Of a stretch of DNA of 35,560 bases, positions 19,090 through 31,160 are shown one piece after another. Source of the DNA: Mycoplasmopsis lipofaciens ATCC 35015 (GTDB taxonomy: Bacteria; Bacillota_I; Bacilli_A; Mycoplasmatales; Metamycoplasmataceae); NCBI RefSeq assembly GCF_000686585.1, contig NZ_JMKY01000007.1, positions 1-35,560 of the forward strand, written 5' to 3'. The position numbers were made by a program, and so were the translations under genes. Positions within the stretch are counted from its first letter, which is position 1; every line of letters begins with the position of its first letter. The notes beneath the pieces were generated by a model that searched no databases, was not told where the DNA came from, and was given only the letters and a program-made list of their open reading frames with translations.

Positions 19090-19188
19090 AGCGGCTCCCT
19101 ACTCTCACATCTCTGCTACCATCGGCACTAAAGGGCTTAACTACTGAGTTCGGAATGGATTCAGGTGCTCCCCTTTGCTATAACCACT
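19090..19188 (-). rRNA. rrf: 5S rRNA, copy 2
   Basis: Same sequence as copy 1 across the gene. The 3' flank (on the + strand, an A-rich stretch of about 20 bases before AGCGGCT) is also shared by all three copies. The spacer to copy 1 is about 83 bases and contains no gene. Confidence 0.93.
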
Positions 19189-19326
19189 GTATTCTAAATA
19201 ATACAATATTTTAAAAATATTCAAAATATTTTTTTTATTTTTTATTTAATAAGATCATAGCTATGACAAATATTTTATTTTGAAAATATATAATTAATAA
19301 TTTTAGTTAAAAAAAGTAATAAAAAA

Positions 19327-19425
19327 AGCGGCTCCCTACTCTCACATCTCTGCTACCATCGGCACTAAAGGGCTTAACTACTGAGTTCGGAATGGATTCA
19401 GGTGCACACCTTTGCTATAACCACT
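19327..19425 (-). rRNA. rrf: 5S rRNA, copy 3 (first transcribed, variant)
   Basis: Third tandem copy. It differs from copies 1 and 2 at two nearby positions: AAAGGTGTGCACC in place of AAAGGGGAGCACC. The first change replaces a G that should pair with C in helix II, without a matching change on the other strand. The spacer to copy 2 is about 138 bases, AT-rich, with no gene seen. Transcribed after tRNA-Leu and tRNA-Lys. Confidence 0.92.
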
Positions 19426-19464
19426 ATAAAATATTTTTAACAAATTTAGTCATTTTTAATGAAA

Positions 19465-19540
19465 TGGTACGTCCTAGAGGACTCGAACCTCCGACCCAAT
19501 GGTTAAAAGCCATTTGCTCTACCGCCTGAGCTAAGGACGC
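19465..19540 (-). tRNA. tRNA-Lys (TTT)
   Basis: Acceptor GCGTCCT with AGGACGT (one G-T pair at the end), D arm GCTC..GAGC, anticodon loop CTTTTAA (anticodon TTT), T loop TTCGAGT, and encoded CCA. Lies between tRNA-Leu and the first 5S gene. Confidence 0.95.
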
Positions 19541-19542
19541 AT

Positions 19543-19563
19543 ATATGTTCCGAAGGAACATAT
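19543..19563 (-). repeat. perfect hairpin between tRNA-Leu and tRNA-Lys
   Basis: ATATGTTCC-GAA-GGAACATAT: a 9-bp stem with a 3-nt loop filling the spacer between the two tRNA genes. No U-run follows, so it is probably a processing landmark and not a terminator. Confidence 0.65.
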
Positions 19564-19649
19564 GGTACCCAGAACTGGACTTGAACCAGCACGAACTAAT
19601 GTTCGAGGGATTTTAAGTCCCTTGCGTCTACCTATTCCGCCACCTGGGC
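19563..19649 (-). tRNA. tRNA-Leu (TAA)
   Basis: An 87-nt tRNA with a long variable arm (CGAACATTAGTTCG), as expected for Leu. Acceptor GCCCAGG with its 3' partner TCTGGGT, anticodon loop CTTAAAA (anticodon TAA), T arm CTGGTTCAAGTCCAG, encoded CCA. First gene of the leftward tRNA-Leu, tRNA-Lys, 5S, 5S, 5S unit. Confidence 0.95.
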
Positions 19650-19704
19650 ATTTCAACTTGTTAAAAATGCTATTTAATTATAGTATAAAAAAATGAAACA
19701 CCAA
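19648..19704 (-). promoter_or_regulatory. promoter of the tRNA/5S unit with 5'-end hairpin
   Basis: Minus strand: TTGGTG (19704-19699), a 16-nt spacer, TATAAT (19682-19677). Exactly 6 nt later GCATTT (19670-19665) can pair with AAATGC (19653-19648), closing a hairpin that reaches the first two bases of tRNA-Leu. Confidence 0.6.
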
Positions 19705-19738
19705 ATATTTTTTTTAATTATTTTTTTAAAAAGCGAAA

Positions 19739-19764
19739 AATAAAAATCACACATAAATGTGATT
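19739..19764 (-). terminator. terminator of the gltX-DUF1934 unit
   Basis: Minus strand AATCACA-TTTATG-TGTGATT, a 7-bp stem, followed by TTTTATTTTT. The stem overlaps the stop codon of the DUF1934 gene. Confidence 0.75.
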
Positions 19765-20145
19765 ATATTTCTTCTATTGATAATTCAAATTTTCCAATTA
19801 GTTCATGACTAGAACTATAAAGAGAATATGAAAATTCTTTTTTAATTTTTTCAATGCTTATATTATGCATTTCTGTATAAATAATAAATTCTTGGCCATT
19901 AACTTTAATAAATGAATTTGCGGCTTTAATCCCAAAAGGAATATTTAATGTTGTATCTCCAGCCATGATATTTACTTGTTTTTCATTAATTTCTATTCTA
20001 TTCATTATGTTTTGACTAGGTTCTCTAAACTGATAAACATGATAATTAATGTTGGTTAAATTATCTAAAAATTTTTCATAATGAGCATTAGCTTCAAATT
20101 CTATTGTATTTTTTTCATCATTTTGATGTTGAATGGATTTAAATT

Positions 20146-20155
<10 letters not shown>
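19763..20155 (-). CDS. DUF1934 (YwiB-like) beta-barrel protein
   Basis: A 130-residue soluble protein predicted to be almost entirely beta-strand. The pattern YQFREPSQNIMNRIEI, then VNIMAGDTTLNIPFGIKAA, then FIIYTEMHNI, and a final strand GKFELSIEE fits the DUF1934 family of small calycin-like barrels found in Firmicutes. Its function is unknown; in Bacillus a member (YwiB) lies just upstream of argS, so a link with tRNA synthetase genes recurs (from memory, not searched). Here its ATG overlaps the end of gltX by 10 bases. Confidence 0.6.
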
Positions 20156-21546
<1,391 letters not shown>

Positions 21547-21821
21547 AAAGCCTCTTTTCACTAATAATTTAATAATTATCAATTATATAACATCTTTAAA
21601 TTTTGAATATTTTAATATTTTTGCAAAAGTTTTTTCTAAAAAACATTTATTTCTAAATATGCTTTTAATTAGTTTAATTAGTCAAAAAAACTATATTTTT
21701 TTGTGTTTATATTACTCGAAATATAAGGTAAAAATAGACAATTTTTTCAAAACATTTTATGGTATAATTCTAAGTATTAATTTATTAATACTAAGTTAAT
21801 AATTAATTAGGAGTGTTGTAT
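21547..21821. promoter_or_regulatory. divergent gltX / gyrA intergenic region
   Basis: The gyrA promoter is an extended -10, TGG-TATAAT (hexamer 21763-21768), with no good -35. Four bases later a perfect hairpin AGTATTAA-TTTA-TTAATACT (21773-21792) begins. For gltX, TATAAT occurs on the minus strand at about 21582-21587. The rest is AT-rich with no gene. Confidence 0.6.
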
Positions 21822-24581
21822 ATGAAAAAAAACAATAATAAAGAAGACGAAATTAAAAAAAGTTTGGATGAAAAAAATAATGAAATTCATGAAGAGTTAA
21901 ATGAAGATTTTATTCCTGATGAGGAGTTATTTGTAGCATTTAAACCGACACAAAAAATTAAAGAAAAAATCGAAGAACCAGAAGAAGAAGCACCACAAAA
22001 CAAAGAAGAATACAAGGTACAATCACAAATCATAGAAGTTCCTACAAATGGTATCAATCCTGTAGAAGTACAAAAAGAAATGAAAAATTCGTTTCTTGAA
22101 TATGCAATGAGTGTTATTGTTTCTCGTGCATTACCAGATGCAAGAGATGGTTTAAAACCTGTTCACCGCCGTATTTTATATGGTATGAATGAACTAAATT
22201 TAACTTATGGCGCAAAACACAAGAAATGTGCGCGTATTGTTGGAGATGTTTTGGGTAAATACCACCCACATGGCGACAGTTCTGTATATGAAGCTATGGT
22301 TAGAATGGCTCAAGAGTTTTCAATGCGTTATCCATTAGTAGATGGACATGGTAATTTTGGTTCAATAGATGGTGATGGTCCAGCTGCTATGCGTTATACA
22401 GAGGCTAGAATGAGTAGTTTGGCTAGTGTTATGCTTGATGGTATAAAAAAAGACACTGTTGATTTTGTAGATAATTATGATGCTAGCGAATTAGAACCTT
22501 CTGTTTTGCCTTCTAGAATGCCTAATTTATTAATAACTGGCGGTTCAGGTATTGCGGTTGGTATGGCAACAAGTATACCTCCACACAACATCCGGGAAAC
22601 AATCGATGCAACCATTGCTTTAGCTAGAAATTCAGAAATTTCTATTCCTGAATTAATGGAATATTTACCTGGCCCTGATTTTCCAACAGGGGCTATAATA
22701 TTGGGTAATAGTGGTATAAAAGATGCTTATACTACAGGTAAAGGTTCTATTCCTATTCGTTCTGTTGCTAAGGTTGAAGAATATGCAAATGGTAAAAGCA
22801 AGATTATAGTTACTGAAATTCCATATGAAGTGAAGAAAACTGCAATAATTGAAAAAATAGCAGAACTTGTTAAAGATAAAACTATTGAAGGTATTGCGGA
22901 TTTAAGAGATGAATCATCTCGTGAAGGAATTAGAATAGTAATTGATGTAAAAAGAAATGTTAATCCGCACATTTTGTTAAATCAATTGTATCGTCAAACT
23001 AATTTGCAAGTCAATTATAATGTTAATTTTGTAGCACTTGTTGATGGAGTTCCAAAATTATTGAATTTAAAACAAGCACTTGAAGTTTATTTAAAACATC
23101 AAGAAGTTGTTGTTACTCGTAGATTACAATTTGATCTTAATAAGGCTCAAGATAGATTGCATATTTTGGAAGGTTTAAAAATTGCAGTCGAAAATATCGA
23201 TGAAGTTATTAGAATAATTAAAGCCGCAAAAAATGATCAAGAAGCACAATCTAATTTAGCAAAACGTTTTGACTTAAGTGAAAAACAAACAAAAGCTATT
23301 GTTGATATGAGATTAGGCCGTTTAACAGGTTTAGCAATTGATAATATGTTAGAAGAAATGGCTCAATTGAAAGAAGAAATAAATAAATTAACAAAAATTC
23401 TTAATAGTCATGATGAACTCATTAATTTAATTGTTGAAGAATTAACAGAAATTAAAGAAAAATATGGTGATAAACGTAGAACTACAATAAATTATGATAT
23501 TCAAGGCACTATAACTGATGAAGATCTAATACCTGTTAGAGATATTGTTATTACCACAAGTTCTAAAGGATATGTAAAAAGAATCGATCTTGAAGAATAT
23601 CGCACACAACGTCGTGGCGGTGTTGGTCATAATACTATGAAAACCTATGATGATGATGATATCGCTTCTATAATTACAACATCAACTCATACTGATTTAT
23701 TATTATTTTCAAACTTTGCTCGTGTATATCGTATTAGAGCACACGAAATTCCAGAATTGTCTCGTCAATCAAAAGGAATACCATTTATTAATGTTGTTCC
23801 ATCATTACGTGTAAAAGAAAATGAAAAAATTGTTTCAATGCTGCCTGCATATGATTATGATGATGACAAATTATTTCTATTTACAGCAACTAAAAATGGA
23901 ATTATTAAAAAAACTTCTCTAAAAGAATACGAAAGAATTAATTCAAATGGTAAGTATGCATTTAATTTACGTGAAGGAGACGAATTAATTCGCGCTATGA
24001 TAATTAGCGATGATGATTTAATACTTCTAGCAAACGATAGAGAAAGAATTATCAAATTTCAATCAAGTGACTTTAGGGCTATTAGTCGTACTGCAACAGG
24101 TGTTAAAGGTATGAAATTAGATTCCGAGGAATTGGTTACATCTGCCTCAGCAAGTAATGAAGGCGAATTAATTCTTACTATCGGTCGTAAAGGATTTGGT
24201 AAATTAACACATCATTCTCAATTTAGGTTAATTAAACGTGGTGGTAAAGGGGTTAAAGGAATTAATTCTAAAGCTGCCGGAAATATTATTTTTGCTCGTT
24301 TTGTTAATCCTCAAGATGAATTATTAATAATTACTTCACAAGGTACAACAATTAGAACAGCAATTGATCAAATTAGTCAAACAGGTCGTGCTGCTAAAGG
24401 TGTTAAGATTATGAGTCTAAAAGATAAAGATGAAATTCAAGCAGTTGAAATAATTAAGATAAATGATTCTATAGATTCAGATAAAACTAGTGCAGCAAAT
24501 GCCGTTTTAGAATCTGTAAAATTACAAACCCAAGAAATTGAATTAAATGATGATGTTGATAATGAAAATTATGAAGATTAA
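21822..24581 (+). CDS. gyrA: DNA gyrase subunit A
   Basis: Cuts and rejoins DNA during negative supercoiling with GyrB. 919 residues. The breakage-reunion domain begins near residue 83 ([19 protein letters not shown]). The catalytic tyrosine is Tyr192 in [10 protein letters not shown]. The quinolone region [16 protein letters not shown] has Ser153 and Glu157, the wild-type-like residues at E. coli positions 83 and 87. The GyrA box appears as QRRGGVG, which marks GyrA and not ParC, though Val replaces the usual Lys/Arg. An unusual acidic and Lys-rich N-terminal extension of about 70 residues precedes the domain. The start is ATG 21822, 8 nt after AGGAG; the upstream GTG overlaps that site. Confidence 0.95.
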   Translation: MKKNNNKEDEIKKSLDEKNNEIHEELNEDFIPDEELFVAFKPTQKIKEKIEEPEEEAPQNKEEYKVQSQIIEVPTNGINPVEVQKEMKNSFLEYAMSVIVSRALPDARDGLKPVHRRILYGMNELNLTYGAKHKKCARIVGDVLGKYHPHGDSSVYEAMVRMAQEFSMRYPLVDGHGNFGSIDGDGPAAMRYTEARMSSLASVMLDGIKKDTVDFVDNYDASELEPSVLPSRMPNLLITGGSGIAVGMATSIPPHNIRETIDATIALARNSEISIPELMEYLPGPDFPTGAIILGNSGIKDAYTTGKGSIPIRSVAKVEEYANGKSKIIVTEIPYEVKKTAIIEKIAELVKDKTIEGIADLRDESSREGIRIVIDVKRNVNPHILLNQLYRQTNLQVNYNVNFVALVDGVPKLLNLKQALEVYLKHQEVVVTRRLQFDLNKAQDRLHILEGLKIAVENIDEVIRIIKAAKNDQEAQSNLAKRFDLSEKQTKAIVDMRLGRLTGLAIDNMLEEMAQLKEEINKLTKILNSHDELINLIVEELTEIKEKYGDKRRTTINYDIQGTITDEDLIPVRDIVITTSSKGYVKRIDLEEYRTQRRGGVGHNTMKTYDDDDIASIITTSTHTDLLLFSNFARVYRIRAHEIPELSRQSKGIPFINVVPSLRVKENEKIVSMLPAYDYDDDKLFLFTATKNGIIKKTSLKEYERINSNGKYAFNLREGDELIRAMIISDDDLILLANDRERIIKFQSSDFRAISRTATGVKGMKLDSEELVTSASASNEGELILTIGRKGFGKLTHHSQFRLIKRGGKGVKGINSKAAGNIIFARFVNPQDELLIITSQGTTIRTAIDQISQTGRAAKGVKIMSLKDKDEIQAVEIIKINDSIDSDKTSAANAVLESVKLQTQEIELNDDVDNENYED

Positions 24582-24601
24582 TTAAAAAGGAATATTGTTT
24601 T

Positions 24602-26152
24602 ATGTTTAAAGAATTAGAAAATTTAAAAATTAAAAATAAAGTTTATTTAAGAAATAATACATTTGTTTTTAAGAATAATTCTAAGGAACCATTAAGCAAT
24701 TATTCCTTTTTTTTACTAGCTGAAGCAATAGATAAAATTTTTTTAAAAAACAATTATCGAAAAATTATGATAAGCCATGAAGGCATTAATTTTAACAAAA
24801 AAATATATGATGTAATAGGTTACTATTTAAATGAAAAAAAATATCTAATATTAAATTATGAATCATTATTATCAACCAATTTAATATTAGATGAAAAGTT
24901 TTATAAATCAGGTTATTATGATGTTTTAATTAAATTTATACAAAAATCGAAAAATGTATTAGAAATGAAAATATATAGTGATAATTTTGAGTTAGTTAAT
25001 TCAAATGAAATTTTAAATTATTATAATAGTTTAAACATTGAATATTTACCTTATAAGGATTTTATTTCGACAAATATTAATTGTTTAAGTTACATTGAAA
25101 ATATGTCCTCTAAAAAAGATATGTTGAAACCATTTGCCAATATAAAACAAAGATATAAATCTAAAAGTTTTATTGCCTGTAAAGATTATTTTTCATCAAA
25201 ATTAATAAGTGATTTATTAAAAAACTATAATACAGATTTTAAAATTCCTAAAAAAAATAAAAATTATCGATGAATTAATTTTTCAACTAGTTTTTTTTAT
25301 CGTTGGTCTTTAATTAAACAAAATTATAAAAATATTTTTTATTTTGATGATTTATCAAATATAAAAATTGCATTATGATTAAATAAAAAATTTACACAAA
25401 TGAAATTTCAAGATATTGTTTTAATTTATCTAGATTTCTTTTTTGAGGAATTGAAAAGAGCAAAAGTTGATATTAGTGAAAAATTTATTGTTATTCCTCA
25501 AAATGCCACTTATCAAGTTATTGATTTAGTTAATCAATATAAAGTTAAATGATTCTATTATGATGAAGATAAAAATAATAATAAATTTAATGATCCAAAT
25601 TGTCTATTTGTCTTTATAAACAATAAAGTGATTGCAAATCCAAGATATTCCATTCAATTTAATAATTATTATTTTTTCATATGTTTAATTTGAATGTTAA
25701 ATACTTATACAAATCGAAATAATTTATTAAATTTTAAATGTAAAAGAATCAATGAAGTTTTTGGTAAATTAAAAATAAAATCAAAAAAATATAAATTTAA
25801 TAAAAATTTAATTAATCCATTAATAGAATCTGCTAAGGAAATGATAAACGTAATCCATAACCGGAACGATAATTCTAAAACATTATTAAAAAATATTAAT
25901 ATATTTAATAAATGAAATGATGATAAGTTGATTTTATTTAAACTAATTACAAATAAACATCATCAACTAGTTTTTATTTATGATGATATTACTTCAAAAC
26001 TCATTGTTGAATTTCAATTATGTTATGAATATGAATTCAAATCTTATAATGTTTTTTTAGATAAATTAAAATTGGGTTATTTTGTTTTAAAACTTTTATC
26101 TAAAGCTAAAAAAATTCATTTAAAACAAATAAAAAACAACAGCAAAAAATAA
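24602..26152 (+). CDS. degenerate phosphoglucomutase/phosphomannomutase-like protein
   Basis: A 516-residue soluble, Asn/Lys/Tyr-rich protein read through several TGA Trp codons. I see no motif that proves a function. The order of segments resembles alpha-D-phosphohexomutases: YRKIMISHEGINFNKKIYDV (where mutases have GYDxRxxS), a domain end like LFVFINNKVIANPRYSIQF (where mutases have FGFEES), followed by a helical region. The catalytic Ser motif TASHNP and the DGDxDR metal loop are missing. It may be an inactive relative or an unrelated protein. AAGGA precedes the ATG, 20 bases after gyrA, so it is probably co-transcribed with gyrA. Confidence 0.5.
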
Positions 26153-26304
26153 AAGTTTATATTTCGCTGACTGTCTAATATAAATTTAATGAAATATTTT
26201 TTTATAAATACAGATGTGTTACTTCAATAAAGTAATTAAATTATTTGTTGAAAAATTTATAGTAATAAAAAAGTAAATTTAGTTACTACTACGCGTTAAT
26301 AGTA
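26153..26304. other. convergent gap before hisS
   Basis: About 150 bases between two convergent genes. A small TTACTT/AAGTAA hairpin (about 26219-26236) and, on the minus strand, AGTAA/TTACT followed by six T (26287-26267) are weak terminator candidates. Nothing else is seen. Confidence 0.35.
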
Positions 26305-27606
26305 TTATTCATCAATATCTAATAATTGTTCAATTCCATTACTACTAAGAAAATCCAATAAATCATAAAAACCATCTTCTGTTAAAGTGAAGTTAATTTT
26401 ATCATTTGAATTAATATGTTTGGCAACAAACATATTTTTGCCAATCATTTCATCATCAAAAATGACAAAATTTGAACCATGTTTTTTTGCTTTATCAAAT
26501 ATTTTTTTTGTTTTTTGGACTTCTTTATTAAATTCTATTTTTATTCCATATGATCTTAATTCATTAGCTAATCCAAATAATTTAGTTTTATTATTTTTGT
26601 TTGTTGAACTAATAAAAATATCTATTTTTTCAATATCATTATTATTAATTTCAATATTTTCTTCACTAATTATTTCAGCAGTTCTATCTATTCCAAAACC
26701 TCATCCACTAGATGAAACTTTAGGTCCACCCAATTCATTTATTAAATTACTATATCTGCCCCCGCCAATGACTGTTGCTTGACTACCTGCATTTTTAGAT
26801 TGACTAACAAATTCATAAACAACTTCATCATAATAATCTAAACCTCTAACTAGAGAATAATCAATTTGGTACTTAACGCCAATTTCATCTAATATTCTTA
26901 ATAAATTGTTAAAATATTTTTTACTTTTTTCACTTAAATATTGATTTATCTTAGGTGCCTTTTTTACAAAATCTTTTTTAGATTCAATTTTGTCATCTAG
27001 AATTCTTAAGACATTGTTTTCTAATCTTTCTTGACTTAATTCACTTAGTTGATCTTTATACTTCAAAAAGTATTCTTTTAAAATTTTTTGATAATTTTGT
27101 CTACTTTTACTGTCGCCAATAGAATTAATTTTTAAGATTGTGCTTACATCTAGGACTTTTAGAATATTTTGCGCCATTTGAATGAGTTCGGCATCGATAT
27201 ATTCATTCGCATCACCAATATATTCAACACCAGCTTGATAAAATTGTCTTTGACGTCCTTTTTGAGGTTGTTCATATCTAAACATTGGCCCAAAATAAGC
27301 AAATTTAGGAGTTTTTAATGTTGCATATCATTTTTCTTCAATTAAAGCTCTGACAAAACCCGCAGTTCCTTCTGGTCTTAATGCAACATCTCTTTCACCT
27401 TTATCTTTAAATTCATACATTTCTTTTTTAACAATATCACTACCGGCAACTGATCTTTTGTATAATTGGGAATTTTCTATAATTGGAGTTTCGATATAAT
27501 TAAAATTAAATCATTTTGTATGTTGCATAAAAACACTTCTAATTAGTTCTATTATTGCTGCATCTTTAGGATTTAAATCTCTCGTTCCTTTTAGTTTTGT
27601 TATCAT
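26305..27606 (-). CDS. hisS: histidyl-tRNA synthetase
   Basis: Class II enzyme that charges tRNA-His. 433 residues. Motif 1 region [10 protein letters not shown] starts the protein; motif 2 is [20 protein letters not shown] with the conserved Arg; the HisA signature [15 protein letters not shown] is followed by [16 protein letters not shown] and motif 3 [12 protein letters not shown]. The C-terminal anticodon-binding domain is shorter than in Bacillus and ends LLDIDE. AAGGAGAG precedes the ATG. TATAAT and TATAAA boxes lie 40-80 bases upstream on the minus strand, with an AAAGATT/AATCTTT inverted repeat (27660-27675) between them. Aspartyl-tRNA synthetase, often the next gene, is not present. 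Confidence 0.95.
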
Positions 27607-27797
27607 TTTCTCTCCTTAAATACATAATGGAATTATTCAATATTTTAATAATTATAATAAAGATTGTAATCTTTTTATTAATCTTTATAATCATTTACCA
27701 TTTTTTTAACCTCTCATATACTTAAAATTTTAAAAAATCACTAAATGAAATAAAATTTCAATTTTTTTAAAAAATTGGAGATATTTACCAAAAATCG

Positions 27798-27848
27798 TTA
27801 ACAAAGAAAATAAAAAATATATAATTTAATCGACACTACAAAGGTGTC
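27798..27848 (+). promoter_or_regulatory. arcA promoter and 5'-end hairpin
   Basis: TTAACA (27798-27803), a 16-nt spacer and TATAAT (27820-27825). Six bases later a hairpin GACAC-(7 nt)-GTGTC (27832-27848) begins, which would form the 5' end of the arc operon mRNA. The remaining leader of about 35 nt ends in AAGGAG. Confidence 0.65.
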
Positions 27849-27883
27849 AAATAATTATTTCTAACAAAAAAAGGAGAAAACTC

Positions 27884-29089
<1,206 letters not shown>

Positions 29090-29119
29090 AACTTCTAAAA
29101 ATTAAACTCAATAAACTTT

Positions 29120-29149
29120 AATCGTTAGTTAAAAACGATTGCATATAAT
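29120..29149 (+). promoter_or_regulatory. hairpin and internal promoter before arcB
   Basis: AATCGTT (29120-29126) pairs with AACGATT (29134-29140), and TATAAT follows at 29144-29149, 24 bases before arcB. The hairpin lies where the -35 would be, so it may be an attenuator, processing site or operator and the -10 an internal promoter. Confidence 0.4.
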
Positions 29150-29172
29150 AAAATAAATTTTTAAGGAGAAAT

Positions 29173-30216
29173 ATGCCAATGAATTTAAAAGGTCGCAGTT
29201 TAGACAGTGCTTTAAACTTTACAACAGACCAAGTTAATTATTTGCTAGACTTAGCAATTGAATTGAAAAAATCAAAAATGCAAGGATTACACACTAATAA
29301 TCGTCCTCTTGTAGGAAAAAATATTGCAATTATGTTCCAAAAAGACTCAACAAGAACACGTTGTGCTTTTGAAGTGGCTTCAGCAGATTTAGGAGCAAGT
29401 TGTACATATATAGGACCAGCTGGATCAAACTTTGGTAAAAAAGAATCAATTGAAGATACAGCAATGGTTTTAGGTCAATTTTATGATGGAATTGAATTTA
29501 GAGGATTTAAACAAAGCGATGTTGATGCTTTAGTTAAATACTCAGGTGTTCCAGTTTACAATGGTTTAACAGATGCTGAACACCCAACACAAATGTTTGC
29601 AGATTACATGACAATGAAAGAACATGTTGGTGATTTAAAAGGTAAAAAACTAGTTTTTGCTGGAGATATCAAAAACAATGTTGCTCGTTCATTATTAATT
29701 GGTGCTGCCTTTTTTGGAGTAAACATTGTATTATGTGGACCAAAAGCTCAACATGAATTAGTAAAAAATGGAGAAGGTTATAAAGAAGTATATGACCAAT
29801 GTCAAGAATTATTCAAACGTAATGGTGGATCAGTTGAATTTAGTGATGACAAAATTAAAGCAGCTAAAGATGCAGATGCAATCTATACAGATGTTTGAGT
29901 ATCATTAGGTGAAGACTTTTCATTATTTGAACCTCGTATTAAAGAATTAGGACAATTCCAAGTAGATATGGCAATGCTTAAAGCAGCTAAAAAAGATGTA
30001 ATATTCTTACACTGCTTACCAGCATTCCACGATGACCATACATTATTTTCAAGCGAAATTAAAGAAAAATTTGGTAAAAAATACCCAGTTGTTGCAACAG
30101 GTGCTATGGAAGTTACTGATGAAGTATTTCAATCAAAACATAATAAATCTATTGAACAAGCTGGAAACCGTATGCATACAATTAAAGCTATTATGTTAGC
30201 TACAATCGGATATTAA
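29173..30216 (+). CDS. arcB: catabolic ornithine carbamoyltransferase
   Basis: Splits citrulline with phosphate into ornithine and carbamoyl phosphate (the catabolic direction in this operon). 347 residues. The carbamoyl-phosphate loop STRTR is at 59-63, HPTQ at 137-140, FAGDIKNNVARSLL (ornithine domain, usual GDARNN replaced by GDIKNN) follows, and FLHCLPAFHD near 280 is the ornithine-binding HCLP motif. TAAGGAG precedes ATG 29173; a second in-frame ATG two codons later is possible. The stop codon lies two bases before arcC. Confidence 0.96.
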
Positions 30217-30218
30217 TA

Positions 30219-31148
30219 ATGGCTAAAATTGTTATTGCTTTAGGCGGAAATGCGCTAGGAAATAATCCTGAAGAACAAAAAAAATTAGTTAAAGTTCCTG
30301 CAGAAAGAGTTGCAGAACTTGTTAAGGAAGGTCATAAAGTTTTAGTGGGACATGGTAATGGACCACAAGTTGGTATGATTTTCAACGCTTTTGCTGATGC
30401 AAAAAAAGTTAATGAAAAAACTCCATTAATTCCTTTTGCTGAAGCTGGAGGAATGAGTCAAGGTTATATTGGTTATCATATGTTAACTGCTATTTCAAAC
30501 GAATTAAAAGCAAAAAATATTGATAAAGATACTTTATACTTTTTAACTCAAACAATAGTAGATGCTAACGATAAGGCATTCAAAAACCCAACAAAACCAG
30601 TTGGTCCTTTCTATGCATCAGAAGAAGAAGCACACAAAGCAAATCCAAATTCTACTATCGTTGAAGATGCTGGTAGAGGATATCGTAAAGTTGTTCCTTC
30701 ACCATTACCTATTGACTTTTTAGGTATGAAAACAATTAAAAACACTTTTGATAACGATGCTGTTGTTATCGTAGGTGGAGGTGGGGGAATTCCTACCGTT
30801 ATTGAAAACGATCAATACAAAGGTGTTGATGGTGTTATCGATAAAGACTTTGCATTAAGCAAATTGGCTTCAAAAGTAGAAGCAAATATGTTTATTGTGC
30901 TTACAGCAGTTGATTATGTTTATGTAAATTATGGTAAACCAAATCAAAAGAAACTTGAAAATGTTTCAATTAAAGAATTGGAACAATATATTGAAGAAGG
31001 GCAATTTGCCCCAGGTAGCATGTTACCAAAAGTACAAGCTGCTATTAGTTTCGTAAAAGAAAATCCTGAAAATGTTGCAATTATTGCATCTTTAGAAAAA
31101 GTTGCTGATGCAGTTAAAGGAATAAGCGGAACAAGAATTACAAAATAA
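30219..31148 (+). CDS. arcC: carbamate kinase
   Basis: Transfers phosphate from carbamoyl phosphate to ADP, the ATP-forming step of the pathway. 309 residues, normal length. Motifs are IVIALGGNALG at the N-terminus, VGHGNGPQVG at about 43-52, AEAGGMSQGYIGY, VVPSPLP, VIVGGGGGIPTV and DKDFALSKLA, all typical of ArcC. No Shine-Dalgarno is visible in the two-base gap after arcB, so translation is probably coupled to termination of arcB. Confidence 0.96.
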   Translation: MAKIVIALGGNALGNNPEEQKKLVKVPAERVAELVKEGHKVLVGHGNGPQVGMIFNAFADAKKVNEKTPLIPFAEAGGMSQGYIGYHMLTAISNELKAKNIDKDTLYFLTQTIVDANDKAFKNPTKPVGPFYASEEEAHKANPNSTIVEDAGRGYRKVVPSPLPIDFLGMKTIKNTFDNDAVVIVGGGGGIPTVIENDQYKGVDGVIDKDFALSKLASKVEANMFIVLTAVDYVYVNYGKPNQKKLENVSIKELEQYIEEGQFAPGSMLPKVQAAISFVKENPENVAIIASLEKVADAVKGISGTRITK

Positions 31149-31160
31149 TTAGGAGGATTC

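Noticed and set aside
18908-19425. A CRISPR or other repeat array
   Set aside because: The three repeats of about 100 bases are recognisable 5S rRNA genes.
26387-26782. A 131-codon hydrophobic plus-strand frame inside hisS
   Set aside because: Antisense of the hisS C-terminal region, which is conserved in the other direction.
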